From Aquabacterium sp. (GTDB lineage: Bacteria; Pseudomonadota; Gammaproteobacteria; Burkholderiales; Burkholderiaceae_C): a stretch of 64,000 nt of DNA. Below the pieces are notes generated by a model, which was not told where the DNA came from, made no database searches, and worked only from the letters and a program-made list of their open reading frames with translations. The translations under genes and the position numbers were made by a program. The stretch lies in NCBI RefSeq assembly GCF_016234775.1, contig NZ_JACRAH010000064.1, forward strand, positions 1 through 64,000, in the 5' to 3' direction. Below, one piece after another: positions 17,924 to 25,677 of the stretch (its first letter is position 1; the number at the start of each line of letters is the position of its first letter).

Positions 17924-17953
17924 AAAAAGGGCACCCTTGCGGATGCCCTTTTT
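17924..17953. terminator. Bidirectional terminator between purC and the PEP-CTERM gene
   Basis: AAAAAGGGCA (17924-17933) and TGCCCTTTTT (17944-17953) form a hairpin with A and T flanks on both sides, so it can end transcription from purC (plus strand) and from the convergent PEP-CTERM gene (minus strand). Confidence 0.9.
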
Positions 17954-17990
17954 TTTGGCCCAGCGGCTTGATGCCCGCGTGGGTGCCGTA

Positions 17991-18539
17991 TCAGTTGGCC
18001 TTGCGGCGACGTGCCAGCATGCCAATGACGCCCAGACCGGCGAAAGCCAGTGCGATGGATTCGGGTTCAGGCACGGCACCGGTCACGCCCAGGTCACCGT
18101 AGTAGCTGCCACCAGCTTTGCCAATGGCATGACCCTTCAGGGTGATGGTGTAGTCGCCAGCGACCAGGTTCGAGAAGCCGAACGAAGCTTGCATGCCGTT
18201 GGAAGAAATCACGCCCGTGCCGGCGAACAGTTCGGGGCTGATCAGGGTGATGGAGTCAAAAGCCACGCCCTTGAGCAGCACGTTGCCGGCGGCGTTGTAC
18301 AGTGGGTCGGAGACCACGCTGAAGCTCACGTCGCTCAGTGCGTCCAGGTGGAAGCTGTAGAAGTCCTTGAACGTTTTGGTGGCGTCAACCTTGCGGGTTT
18401 CGACTTGGAAGAACGAGAAGGCCGGATCGTCGCCGCTGACTTCCAGCGTGGCGTTGACGTTGACCGTGGCCGGGTTGGCGGCCATCACGGCAGAGCTGGC
18501 TGCCAGGGCCGCCAATGCGGCGGCAAATTTCAGTTTCAT
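17991..18539 (-). CDS. PEP-CTERM sorting domain protein
   Basis: This is a 182-residue secreted protein. An N-terminal signal peptide ends near ASSAVMA, the middle is a Thr/Ser/Val-rich beta domain, and a PEP-CTERM tail covers about residues 156-182. The tail has VPEPES, a hydrophobic helix and a basic ARRRK end. Such tails are recognised by exosortase (EpsH/XrtA), usually in bacteria making exopolysaccharide. No exosortase gene is in this window, so it must lie elsewhere. The function of the mature domain is unknown. Inverted repeats lie just upstream. Confidence 0.88.
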   Translation of the reverse strand: MKLKFAAALAALAASSAVMAANPATVNVNATLEVSGDDPAFSFFQVETRKVDATKTFKDFYSFHLDALSDVSFSVVSDPLYNAAGNVLLKGVAFDSITLISPELFAGTGVISSNGMQASFGFSNLVAGDYTITLKGHAIGKAGGSYYGDLGVTGAVPEPESIALAFAGLGVIGMLARRRKAN

Positions 18540-18553
18540 GTAAAGGGCTCCAA

Positions 18554-18576
18554 TTGACGGTACTTGGGCCCGTCAA
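18554..18576. repeat. Inverted repeat upstream of the PEP-CTERM gene
   Basis: TTGACGG (18554-18560) and CCGTCAA (18570-18576) are perfect 7-bp arms with a 9-base spacer, ending 15 bases before the start codon of the PEP-CTERM gene. It could be a leader hairpin or an operator. Confidence 0.5.
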
Positions 18577-18698
18577 CAACTTGTTTCATGAGCGTGAACA
18601 GTGTCACAGGCAACCGGCTGCATTTTTGCGGATCACCATGACACTGTCACCCCACGGCTGCGGGGGGCGTAGGCCCTTCGGATGAGGGTAATCCCGTA

Positions 18699-19496
18699 TT
18701 ACAAGGGATTTGCGTCCGGTATTGCGTGCGCTGCAGCGAGCGTTTGCGCCAGCTCAGGAGAGGCTGCCCACTCCTTGATCATCTGCGCCGCATCGCCCAC
18801 GCCGATTTTCTTCAAGGACGAGAACAGGGCGATGCCGATGTCGGCTTCTTCGGTGGCCAGGTTGGCCAGCACGTCCTGCGCTTGTCGAAGTGCTTCGGCG
18901 CCTTCCTTGCGATTGAGCTTGTCAGCCTTGGTCAGCAAGACCAGCAGCTTGACTTCACCATTGCGCACACGTGGTGTGACGAACTCCAGCAAGTTGAGAT
19001 CGAGTTCAGTGAAACCGTGGCGTGAATCCACCATTTGCACCACGGCGGTGAGGTTGCGTCGCAGGGCCAGGTAGTTGGCCATCACTTCCTGCCAGCGCAG
19101 TTTGGCCGAGCGCTCCACGGCTGCGTAGCCGTAGCCGGGCAAGTCGGTCCAGACTTGATTGGGGGCCGCCTTGGGGCCAACCTGGAACAGGTTGATGTGC
19201 TGGGTGCGGCCCGGCGTCTTGGAGGCGAACGCCAGTTGGCGCTGCTGGGCCAGCGTGTTGATCGCGGTGGATTTGCCGGCGTTGGACCGACCCACGAAGG
19301 CCACTTCCGGCAGTTCGGTCACGGGCAACTGGTTCAGTTGGGCCGCTGTGGTGAAAAAACGAGCCGAATGGGCCCAGGCCAGGGCCTCCTTGGCCGGGTC
19401 AGCCACCTTGGCTGGCGTGGTGTTGGCAGGAGTGGAAGCCCCAGGATTTGCATCCTTCTGGGGACGCTTTGGTCGGGTTGCGCTTGGACGGGTCAT
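18699..19496 (-). CDS. engB: Ribosome biogenesis GTP-binding protein EngB/YsxC
   Basis: This essential GTPase assists large ribosomal subunit assembly. The G motifs appear in order: GRSNAGKS (G1), a threonine in TPGRTQ (G2), DLPGYGYA (G3), TKADK (G4) and a late FSSLKK (G5-like). The 265-residue product has about 45 extra low-complexity residues (Pro, Thr, Lys, Ala) before the conserved start of the domain. Start 19496 gives MTRPSATR; much longer in-frame readings run through the divergent cytochrome gene and are shadows. Confidence 0.92.
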   Translation of the reverse strand: MTRPSATRPKRPQKDANPGASTPANTTPAKVADPAKEALAWAHSARFFTTAAQLNQLPVTELPEVAFVGRSNAGKSTAINTLAQQRQLAFASKTPGRTQHINLFQVGPKAAPNQVWTDLPGYGYAAVERSAKLRWQEVMANYLALRRNLTAVVQMVDSRHGFTELDLNLLEFVTPRVRNGEVKLLVLLTKADKLNRKEGAEALRQAQDVLANLATEEADIGIALFSSLKKIGVGDAAQMIKEWAASPELAQTLAAAHAIPDANPL

Positions 19497-19553
19497 AGGA
19501 CATTGTAAAATCTCTCGGTTTATCTGCCTAATCAACTCACAGCCCACCACGCC

Positions 19554-20183
19554 ATGAAGCGCTTTTTCAACCTGATCGCCCTTGCCACAGTGGCCCTGTC
19601 CCTGTCGGGCGTGGCCCACAGCTCGGAAACCAAAGCCGCTGCCAAGCCTGACCTGGCTGCCGGGGAAGCCAAGGCAACGACCGTCTGTGCTGCCTGCCAC
19701 GCGGCAGACGGTTCGCGCGGCATGCCGACCTACCCGAATCTGCAAGGTCAGCACCCTGAATACCTGGTCAAGCAATTGACCGAGTTCAAGGAAGGCAAGC
19801 GCAAGAACGCCATCATGAACGGCATGGCTGCTGCCTTGACGCCTGAAGACATGCGCAATGTATCTGCCTTCTACGCCACGAAGGCAGCCAAGGCTGGCAC
19901 CGCCAAGAATCCTGCGCTGGTGGCTGCTGGCGAGCGCATCTACCGCGGTGGCATTGCCAAGAAAAGCGTGCCTGCCTGTGCTGGTTGCCACAGCCCCAAT
20001 GGTGCTGGCATCCCGGCGCAGTACCCGCGTCTGGCTGGTCAGCATGGCGACTACATCAAGGCTCAGCTGGTAGCCTTCCGTCAAGGCGAACGTACCAACA
20101 ACGCCCAGATGATCAGTATCGCCGCCAACCTGAGCGACAAGGAAATCGAAGCGCTGGCCGATTACATCGCCGGTCTGCGTTGA
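19554..20183 (+). CDS. Diheme cytochrome c (c4 type)
   Basis: This periplasmic electron carrier of 209 residues has a signal peptide ending near GVAHSSE. It contains two cytochrome domains, each with one haem motif: CAACH near residue 45 and CAGCH near residue 145. Its internal duplication and spacing are those of cytochrome c4, which feeds terminal oxidases. The gene is divergent from engB across only 57 bases. The maturation genes resB and ccsA lie just downstream, behind a terminator. Confidence 0.9.
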   Translation: MKRFFNLIALATVALSLSGVAHSSETKAAAKPDLAAGEAKATTVCAACHAADGSRGMPTYPNLQGQHPEYLVKQLTEFKEGKRKNAIMNGMAAALTPEDMRNVSAFYATKAAKAGTAKNPALVAAGERIYRGGIAKKSVPACAGCHSPNGAGIPAQYPRLAGQHGDYIKAQLVAFRQGERTNNAQMISIAANLSDKEIEALADYIAGLR

Positions 20184-20227
20184 TCGCTTTGCCGGCGTGC
20201 TGTCAGGGTGCGTCGGTCCTCATTGCC

Positions 20228-20264
20228 AAGGCGGGACGCCCCTTACGGGCTGACCGCCTTTTGC
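20228..20264 (+). terminator. Terminator after the c4 cytochrome
   Basis: AAGGCGG (20228-20234) and CCGCCTT (20254-20260) pair with further inner pairing and run into TTTTGCTTT. It lies 44 bases past the stop codon, so resB likely has its own promoter in 20265-20363. Confidence 0.7.
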
Positions 20265-20363
20265 TTTCCTGGGCTCCGCGTTTTCACCAGTGGAAGAGGT
20301 CGCGTGCACGACTTTTCAGTGCGGCGCGCCTCGGTATAGTGGCCCCTTGCCAGATCAGAACCT

Positions 20364-22574
20364 ATGACCGCTGCAGTTGTTCCCCCCGGTGAGCCGGTGC
20401 CTTCGAGCCCACAGCGCCCTCAACGCGAGCTTGGGCGTGAGTTGCTGGAGTTGCTGGCCTCCATGCGTTTTGCCATTGCGTTGCTGACGGTGATCTGCAT
20501 CGCATCGGCCATTGGCACGGTGGTCAAGCAGGGGGAGCCTTTCGTCAATTACGTGGATCAGTTCGGGCCTTTCTGGGCCGAGATCTTTGGCGCACTGGGG
20601 CTGTACCGTGTGTATGGCACCTATTGGTTTCTGGTGATACTGGCGTTTCTGGTCATCTCCACCAGCCTGTGCATTGCGCGCAATACACCCAAAATTCTGG
20701 CTGACTGGCGCACACACAAGGAATACATCCGCGAGAAGGCCCTGCAGGCGTTCCCACACAAAGCAGCGGGCCTCATCGCCACACCCCTGGAGCCCGTGCG
20801 CGAACACGTGGTCCAGTTGCTGGCGCTGCAGGGCTGGTCGGTCAAGACGCAGCAGCGCGAGGCGTCGGCCAAGGGTGAGGCCGGCTTCATGATCGCGGCC
20901 CGCCTGGGTGCGGTCAACAAACTGGGCTACATCGCCGCGCACTCTGCCATCGTGCTGGTGTGCCTGGGCGGTTTGTTCGATGGCGATCTGATCGTCAAAG
21001 GTCAAGCCTGGTTGCAGGATCTCAAACCTTTTAAAGGTGGTGTGGAAACCGAGCACAGCCGCCTCAATGAAAACAACCCGGCCTACCGGGCGCAGTTGTT
21101 CGTGCCTGAGGGCCAGCGCACCAATGCGGCCGTGATCACGATGGAGCAGGGCATGCTGGTGCAACCGCTGCCTTTTGACATCGAGCTCAAGAAGTTCACG
21201 GTCGACTACTACAGCACGGGCATGCCCAAGCGCTTTGCCAGTGACATCGTCATCCATGATCCCAAGGCCAAGGCTGCCAAGGCGTTCACGGTCGAAGTCA
21301 ATCATCCGGTCACCTATGGCGGTGTCACCATCTTTCAATCCAGCTTTGAGGATGGCGGCTCGATCGTGCACCTCAAGCCGCACAACCTGACCGGTACCCA
21401 TGATCAAGGCGTGCAGGCGGTGGATGGTGTGGTGGGCGGCGAGCCGCGGCAATTGCTGGGCACCACGGCCAATGGGCAGACGGCCACGGACCTGCGCCTG
21501 GAGGTGACCGGTCTGCGCGTGATCAACGTCGAGGACCTGAGCACGGCCCAACGCGGCCGTGAGGGAGCTTCTGCCGAGGGCACGGACGTGCGTGGTGTGA
21601 ACCTGGGCGAGTTGAGCAAGCATCTGGGCTCGGGCGCCAAGCCCCCGGGCGACAAGAAGCTGATCAACATCGGCCCCTCGGTGACTTACAAGCTGCGTGA
21701 CGCGGCCGGTCAGGCGCGCGAGTTCCAGAACTACATGGCCCCTGTGCAACTGGATGGTCAGGCGATCTTCCTGTGGGGGGTGCGTGACAGCCTCGCGGAA
21801 GGCTTCCGTTATCTGCGTGTACCCGCTGACGAGAACATGAGCATGCAGGGCTGGATGCGTTTGCGCCAGGCTTTGAACGATGCGCAAGCGCGCACCGAGG
21901 CTGCGCAACGATTTGGCAAAGGCGCAGCTCCGGCTGACAAGCCCGAGTTGCAGCAACAACTCACCACTTCTGCGCAACGTTCGCTGGATCTGTTTGCAGG
22001 TGCTGTGCAACTCAAACCCGAGAGCGGTGAGCCTTTGCCAGCTGGTGTGAGCGATGGCGGCCTGCAGGCCTTGTCCAACTTCATCGAGCAGGTGGTGCCC
22101 GCTGACCAGCGAGAGCACACCTCGGCCACCTTGATCCGCATCCTCAATGGCGCGATGTTCGAATTGTGGAACATCAGCCGTGAGCGCGCGGGCCTGAGCA
22201 AACAGTCGCCCGAGCAGGAGTCGGCACGGGCCTTCATGACGCAGGCGGTGCTGTCGATTTCGGATTCGATGTTCTATCCCGCGCCCATGATCCTGACGCT
22301 GGAAGGCTTCGAGCAGAAGCAGGCCAGCGTGTTCCAGGTCACGCGCACCCCTGGTCGCAACGTGGTCTATCTGGGCTGCGTGCTGCTGATCATTGGCGTT
22401 TTCTCGATGCTTTACATCCGTGAGCGTCGTGTGTGGGTCTGGCTGCAGGATGATGGCCAGGGCGGCACGCGTGTGAGCATGGCCTTGTCGTCCACACGCC
22501 AGACACTGGATACCGATCGTGAGTTCAATCGCCTGCGTGACGAGGTGTTGGGCCCCCAGAGCCAAGACAGATGA
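20364..22574 (+). CDS. resB: Cytochrome c biogenesis protein ResB
   Basis: At 736 residues this is one half of the System II haem-ligation complex, which carries haem across the inner membrane and attaches it to CXXCH motifs. Three hydrophobic helices lie in the first 210 residues (around MRFAIALLTVICIASAIGTVV, the LVILAFLVISTSLC stretch, and YIAAHSAIVLVCLGG). A large periplasmic domain follows, and a final helix (YLGCVLLIIGVFSM) near residue 675. ccsA follows after 18 bases and is presumably co-transcribed. It serves the cytochromes encoded on both sides. Confidence 0.93.
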   Translation: MTAAVVPPGEPVPSSPQRPQRELGRELLELLASMRFAIALLTVICIASAIGTVVKQGEPFVNYVDQFGPFWAEIFGALGLYRVYGTYWFLVILAFLVISTSLCIARNTPKILADWRTHKEYIREKALQAFPHKAAGLIATPLEPVREHVVQLLALQGWSVKTQQREASAKGEAGFMIAARLGAVNKLGYIAAHSAIVLVCLGGLFDGDLIVKGQAWLQDLKPFKGGVETEHSRLNENNPAYRAQLFVPEGQRTNAAVITMEQGMLVQPLPFDIELKKFTVDYYSTGMPKRFASDIVIHDPKAKAAKAFTVEVNHPVTYGGVTIFQSSFEDGGSIVHLKPHNLTGTHDQGVQAVDGVVGGEPRQLLGTTANGQTATDLRLEVTGLRVINVEDLSTAQRGREGASAEGTDVRGVNLGELSKHLGSGAKPPGDKKLINIGPSVTYKLRDAAGQAREFQNYMAPVQLDGQAIFLWGVRDSLAEGFRYLRVPADENMSMQGWMRLRQALNDAQARTEAAQRFGKGAAPADKPELQQQLTTSAQRSLDLFAGAVQLKPESGEPLPAGVSDGGLQALSNFIEQVVPADQREHTSATLIRILNGAMFELWNISRERAGLSKQSPEQESARAFMTQAVLSISDSMFYPAPMILTLEGFEQKQASVFQVTRTPGRNVVYLGCVLLIIGVFSMLYIRERRVWVWLQDDGQGGTRVSMALSSTRQTLDTDREFNRLRDEVLGPQSQDR

Positions 22575-22592
22575 TTTGCAAGGATGCATGAG

Positions 22593-23960
22593 ATGAGCAG
22601 CACCTCGACTTCCACACAGGCCCCCATGGGCGCGCCTTCGATGGTGCAGCGCCCCTGGACGGACTGGCTTTTCGCGCTGGCCATCGTGGTCACGGGCGTG
22701 TGGGGCTTCACCTCCTTCGGCGATGCCATGGATGTGTATGAAAAGGGCATCCTGGCGGTGGCCATCCCCAGCCTGATCGGCCTGGGCTGGTTCTGGCGGC
22801 CCTTGCGTGCGCTGATGTTGTTGTCTGGCCTGACGGCGTGGGGTGCGGCGGCCCTGTACATGCGGGCTACGGATGATTACGGCGCGGATCTGGCCAAGGC
22901 CGATCAGGTGTTCTGGTTGAAGTACATGTTGTCCAGCCAGAGCGCGATTCTGTGGATGAGCGTGCTGTTCTTCATGAGCACCTTGTTCTACTGGATCGGC
23001 GTGGCCACGCGCAGCGATACGGGGGCTCGTCTGGGCGCGCGCATTGCCTGGGCGGGCGTGTTCATGGCGGTGACGGGCACGCTGGTGCGCTGGTTCGAAA
23101 GCCACCAGATCGGGCCTGATATCGGCCACATCCCGGTGAGTAATCTGTACGAAGTGTTCGTGCTGTTTGCCTGGTTGACGACCATCTTCTGGCTCTATTA
23201 CGAAGACCGCTTTGCCCGCATGGGGCAGTCGCTGGGCTCTTTGGGGGCCTTTGTGATGCTGGTGGTCAGCGCCTCAGTGGGTTTCCTGCTCTGGTATGCC
23301 ATGGCGCGTGGTGCCAGCGAGATCCAACCCCTGGTGCCCGCTTTGCAAAGCTGGTGGATGAAGATCCACGTGCCCGCCAATTTCGTGGGTTATGGCACTT
23401 TTGCCCTGTCGGCCATGGTGGCGCTGGCCTACCTGCTCAAGACGGCCGAGAAGGCTGCGCTGTGGAAGGGCCTGGTGGGTCTGCCTGTTGTCTTCGTTGG
23501 CTTGCCCCTGCTGGGCTTTGCGCTCTTTGGTGACCTGTCGGCCGACAACATGGCGGCCGTGAGCAAGGCCGGGCGCATGCTGGGTGGGCTGGTGGTGTTC
23601 CATGCGCTGGTGATCCTGGCGCGTGACTGGATCAACGAACGCACGCCCGCGCCGGAGGTGGCCGATGACGTGATGTACAAGGCCATTGCCGTTGGCTTTG
23701 CCTTCTTCACGATCGCCACCATACTGGGCGCTTTCTGGGCAGCCGAGGCCTGGGGCGGCTACTGGAGTTGGGACCCGAAGGAAACCTGGGCCCTGATCGT
23801 CTGGTTGAACTACGCGGCCTGGCTGCACATGCGCCTCATGAAGGGCTTGCGCGGTACCTTTGCGGCCTGGTGGGCATTGGTGGGATTGGTCGTCACGACC
23901 TTTGCCTTCCTGGGCGTCAACATGTTCCTGTCTGGCCTGCACTCTTACGGCCAGCTCTGA
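22593..23960 (+). CDS. ccsA: Cytochrome c biogenesis protein CcsA (ResC/CcsB)
   Basis: This polytopic inner-membrane partner of ResB has 455 residues. The haem-handling WWD-type motif GGYWSWDPKETWALI is near residue 390, and conserved His residues flank it (for example WLHMRLMKG). The ATG at 22593 is preferred because AAGG at 22580-22583 is well spaced for it; the ATG at 22584 directly abuts that site. The Crp/Fnr gene starts 22 bases after the stop, so the regulator may be co-transcribed. Confidence 0.93.
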   Translation: MSSTSTSTQAPMGAPSMVQRPWTDWLFALAIVVTGVWGFTSFGDAMDVYEKGILAVAIPSLIGLGWFWRPLRALMLLSGLTAWGAAALYMRATDDYGADLAKADQVFWLKYMLSSQSAILWMSVLFFMSTLFYWIGVATRSDTGARLGARIAWAGVFMAVTGTLVRWFESHQIGPDIGHIPVSNLYEVFVLFAWLTTIFWLYYEDRFARMGQSLGSLGAFVMLVVSASVGFLLWYAMARGASEIQPLVPALQSWWMKIHVPANFVGYGTFALSAMVALAYLLKTAEKAALWKGLVGLPVVFVGLPLLGFALFGDLSADNMAAVSKAGRMLGGLVVFHALVILARDWINERTPAPEVADDVMYKAIAVGFAFFTIATILGAFWAAEAWGGYWSWDPKETWALIVWLNYAAWLHMRLMKGLRGTFAAWWALVGLVVTTFAFLGVNMFLSGLHSYGQL

Positions 23961-23982
23961 GCTGCTTTGAAAGGCTGCCTGC

Positions 23983-24753
23983 ATGCGTGAATGGATTACG
24001 CCCGATGTGTTGGCGATGTTGCGAGCCGATCCCTGGTTCGGCAGCGTGCCCAAGGACTTTGAGCGCGACCTGCTGAGCCTGGCCACGCCACGTCGGCTCA
24101 AGCATGGCGAGCACCTGTTCTTTCGTGGTGATGCGCCCGATGGCCTGTACGCCATTCTGGAGGGCACCCTGCGCGTGTCCGGTGTGACCGAAGCGGGTAA
24201 GGAGGCCATCCTGTCGCTGGTGGACGCGCCCAGTTGGTTTGGTGAAATCGCTTTGTTCGATCGCCTGCCGCGCACCCACAACGCCGTCGCTGAGGGCGCC
24301 GTCAAGTTGCTGCACATTCCGCAACAAGACCTGCTGACCTTGCTGGGGCGTGCGCCGCATTACTGGCGTGAGCTGGGCGTGTTGATGGCGTTGCGCTTGC
24401 GCCTGACCTTCATCAGCATGGAAGACCTGGCCTTGCTGCCGGCAGAGGCTCGCCTTGCACGGCGCCTGGTGTGGCTGGTCGAAGCCTCGGCGCTGACGCC
24501 CAGCGAGGGCGTGTGTGTGGTGCCCATCAGCCAGACGCAACTGGGCTTGATGTTGTCCCTGTCTCGCCAGACGACCAACCAGGTGTTGCAGAGCTTGCAG
24601 GATCAGGGCGTGCTGCGCGTGGCCTATGGCCGCATCGAAGTGCTGGATCGTCAGCGGCTCATGGAAGTCGCCAGCGTGTCCACCAATGAAAAGCGCATCC
24701 TCAGCCAGTTGCAAGGCGCGGGCCCCAAGGGCCGGGCGTCCGATCAGGGCTGA
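23983..24753 (+). CDS. Crp/Fnr family transcriptional regulator, first of tandem pair
   Basis: The 256-residue protein has an N-terminal cyclic-nucleotide-binding-type beta barrel (FFRGDAPDGLYAILEG, then the pocket-like FGEIALFDRLPRTH), a long dimer helix, and a C-terminal winged helix with recognition segment SLSRQTTNQVLQ. No FNR-type N-terminal cysteine cluster is seen, so an iron-sulfur sensor is unlikely. Gln in the RQTT segment takes the place of the Glu used by E. coli Crp. It lies 22 bases after ccsA and is clearly related to the next gene. Ligand unknown. Confidence 0.88.
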   Translation: MREWITPDVLAMLRADPWFGSVPKDFERDLLSLATPRRLKHGEHLFFRGDAPDGLYAILEGTLRVSGVTEAGKEAILSLVDAPSWFGEIALFDRLPRTHNAVAEGAVKLLHIPQQDLLTLLGRAPHYWRELGVLMALRLRLTFISMEDLALLPAEARLARRLVWLVEASALTPSEGVCVVPISQTQLGLMLSLSRQTTNQVLQSLQDQGVLRVAYGRIEVLDRQRLMEVASVSTNEKRILSQLQGAGPKGRASDQG

Positions 24754-24774
24754 GGCTACGGTCTTTCCCTTGAA

Positions 24775-24790
24775 TGTCGTGGCGCTGACA
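24775..24790. promoter_or_regulatory. Crp/Fnr-type operator, site A
   Basis: TGTCGTGGCGCTGACA has the form TGTCG-N6-TGACA. It is preceded four bases upstream by GTCTTTCCCT (24761-24770). Nearly the same composite element recurs at 25579-25608. Site A ends 22 bases before the second regulator gene. Confidence 0.65.
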
Positions 24791-24812
24791 GGGTGAAGGG
24801 GCCGATGTCGGC

Positions 24813-25577
24813 ATGATCCGCCCCATGGCGAATTTGTCTGCGGCTCACCGCGAACTCCTGCTCACTGACATCTGGTTGTCTCAAGTGCCTTCTGCGTTGG
24901 CGGAGGCCTTGATGTCGCACGGCATGCTCAAGACGCTGCGTGATGGCGAAACCTTGTTCTTGCGTGGCGAGCCCGTGGATGGCTTGTATGCCGTGCTGGA
25001 AGGCAGTTTGCACATCACGGGCGTGACGCGGGATGGCCGGGAGGCCATGTTGTCGCTGATCGAGCCACCCATGTGGTTTGGCGAAATCGCCTTGTTCGAT
25101 CGCCTGCCGCGCACCCACGATGCCGTGGCCGTGGGTGCGACCTCCTTGCTGTTCGTACCCTTGGGGGCGCTGGACGCCATGCTCGACGATGAGCCCTTGT
25201 GGTGGCGCCATTTCGGCAAGCTGATGGCCTTCAAGGTGCGCATGGCCTTCATCGCGCTGGAGGACTTGTCCATCGTGCAGCCGGCAGAGCGTCTGGCGCG
25301 GCGCCTGGTCTGGTTGACCTATTGCGCAGTGACCGGTGGCGAGGTAGGGCGCTGCAAACTCACGATCAAGCAGACCCAGCTGGCACTGATGATGGCCTTG
25401 TCTCGCCAGACGGTGAACCAGTTGCTGCGGGCCCTGGAGGAGCGCGGCATCATCCGCCTGTCATATGGCTTGATCGAGGTGCTGGACTTGGCGGCCTTGG
25501 TGGATGCCGCGACGCTCACGCCGATAGAACGACGCATGCTGGAACGTGCGGGGTTTTTTCCTGCCAGCGAGGGCTGA
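24813..25577 (+). CDS. Crp/Fnr family transcriptional regulator, second of tandem pair
   Basis: This 254-residue paralogue of the preceding regulator shares long identical runs such as GEIALFDRLPRTH and LARRLVWL. It has the same order of cNMP-type barrel, dimer helix and winged helix; its recognition segment is LSRQTVNQLLR. The ATG at 24813 has GAAGGGG upstream and is chosen over the ATG at 24825. Operator-like site A is directly upstream, and the duplicated site B lies beyond its stop, before the diheme cytochrome gene. That suggests autoregulation plus control of the cytochrome. Ligand unknown. Confidence 0.88.
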   Translation: MIRPMANLSAAHRELLLTDIWLSQVPSALAEALMSHGMLKTLRDGETLFLRGEPVDGLYAVLEGSLHITGVTRDGREAMLSLIEPPMWFGEIALFDRLPRTHDAVAVGATSLLFVPLGALDAMLDDEPLWWRHFGKLMAFKVRMAFIALEDLSIVQPAERLARRLVWLTYCAVTGGEVGRCKLTIKQTQLALMMALSRQTVNQLLRALEERGIIRLSYGLIEVLDLAALVDAATLTPIERRMLERAGFFPASEG

Positions 25578-25592
25578 GGTCTTTCCCTGATT

Positions 25593-25608
25593 TGTCGTGG
25601 CCCTGACA
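25593..25608. promoter_or_regulatory. Crp/Fnr-type operator, site B
   Basis: TGTCGTGGCCCTGACA matches site A at 15 of 16 positions. It has the same GTCTTTCCCT element (25579-25588) four bases upstream. It lies 69 bases before the cytochrome start. A second perfect palindrome, CTGACATG-GATGTCAG (25603-25618), overlaps its right half. Confidence 0.65.
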
Positions 25609-25677
25609 TGGATGTCAGCCGACCTTGGCGAACATGGCGCCATCGTTCATTGGCAAGACTTGTTCGAGGAGATGACC

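Noticed and set aside
20355-23129. 924-codon open frame antisense to resB and ccsA
   Set aside because: It lies entirely opposite well-supported membrane protein genes, is rich in His, Gln and Arg, and is the usual by-product of GC-rich codon usage.
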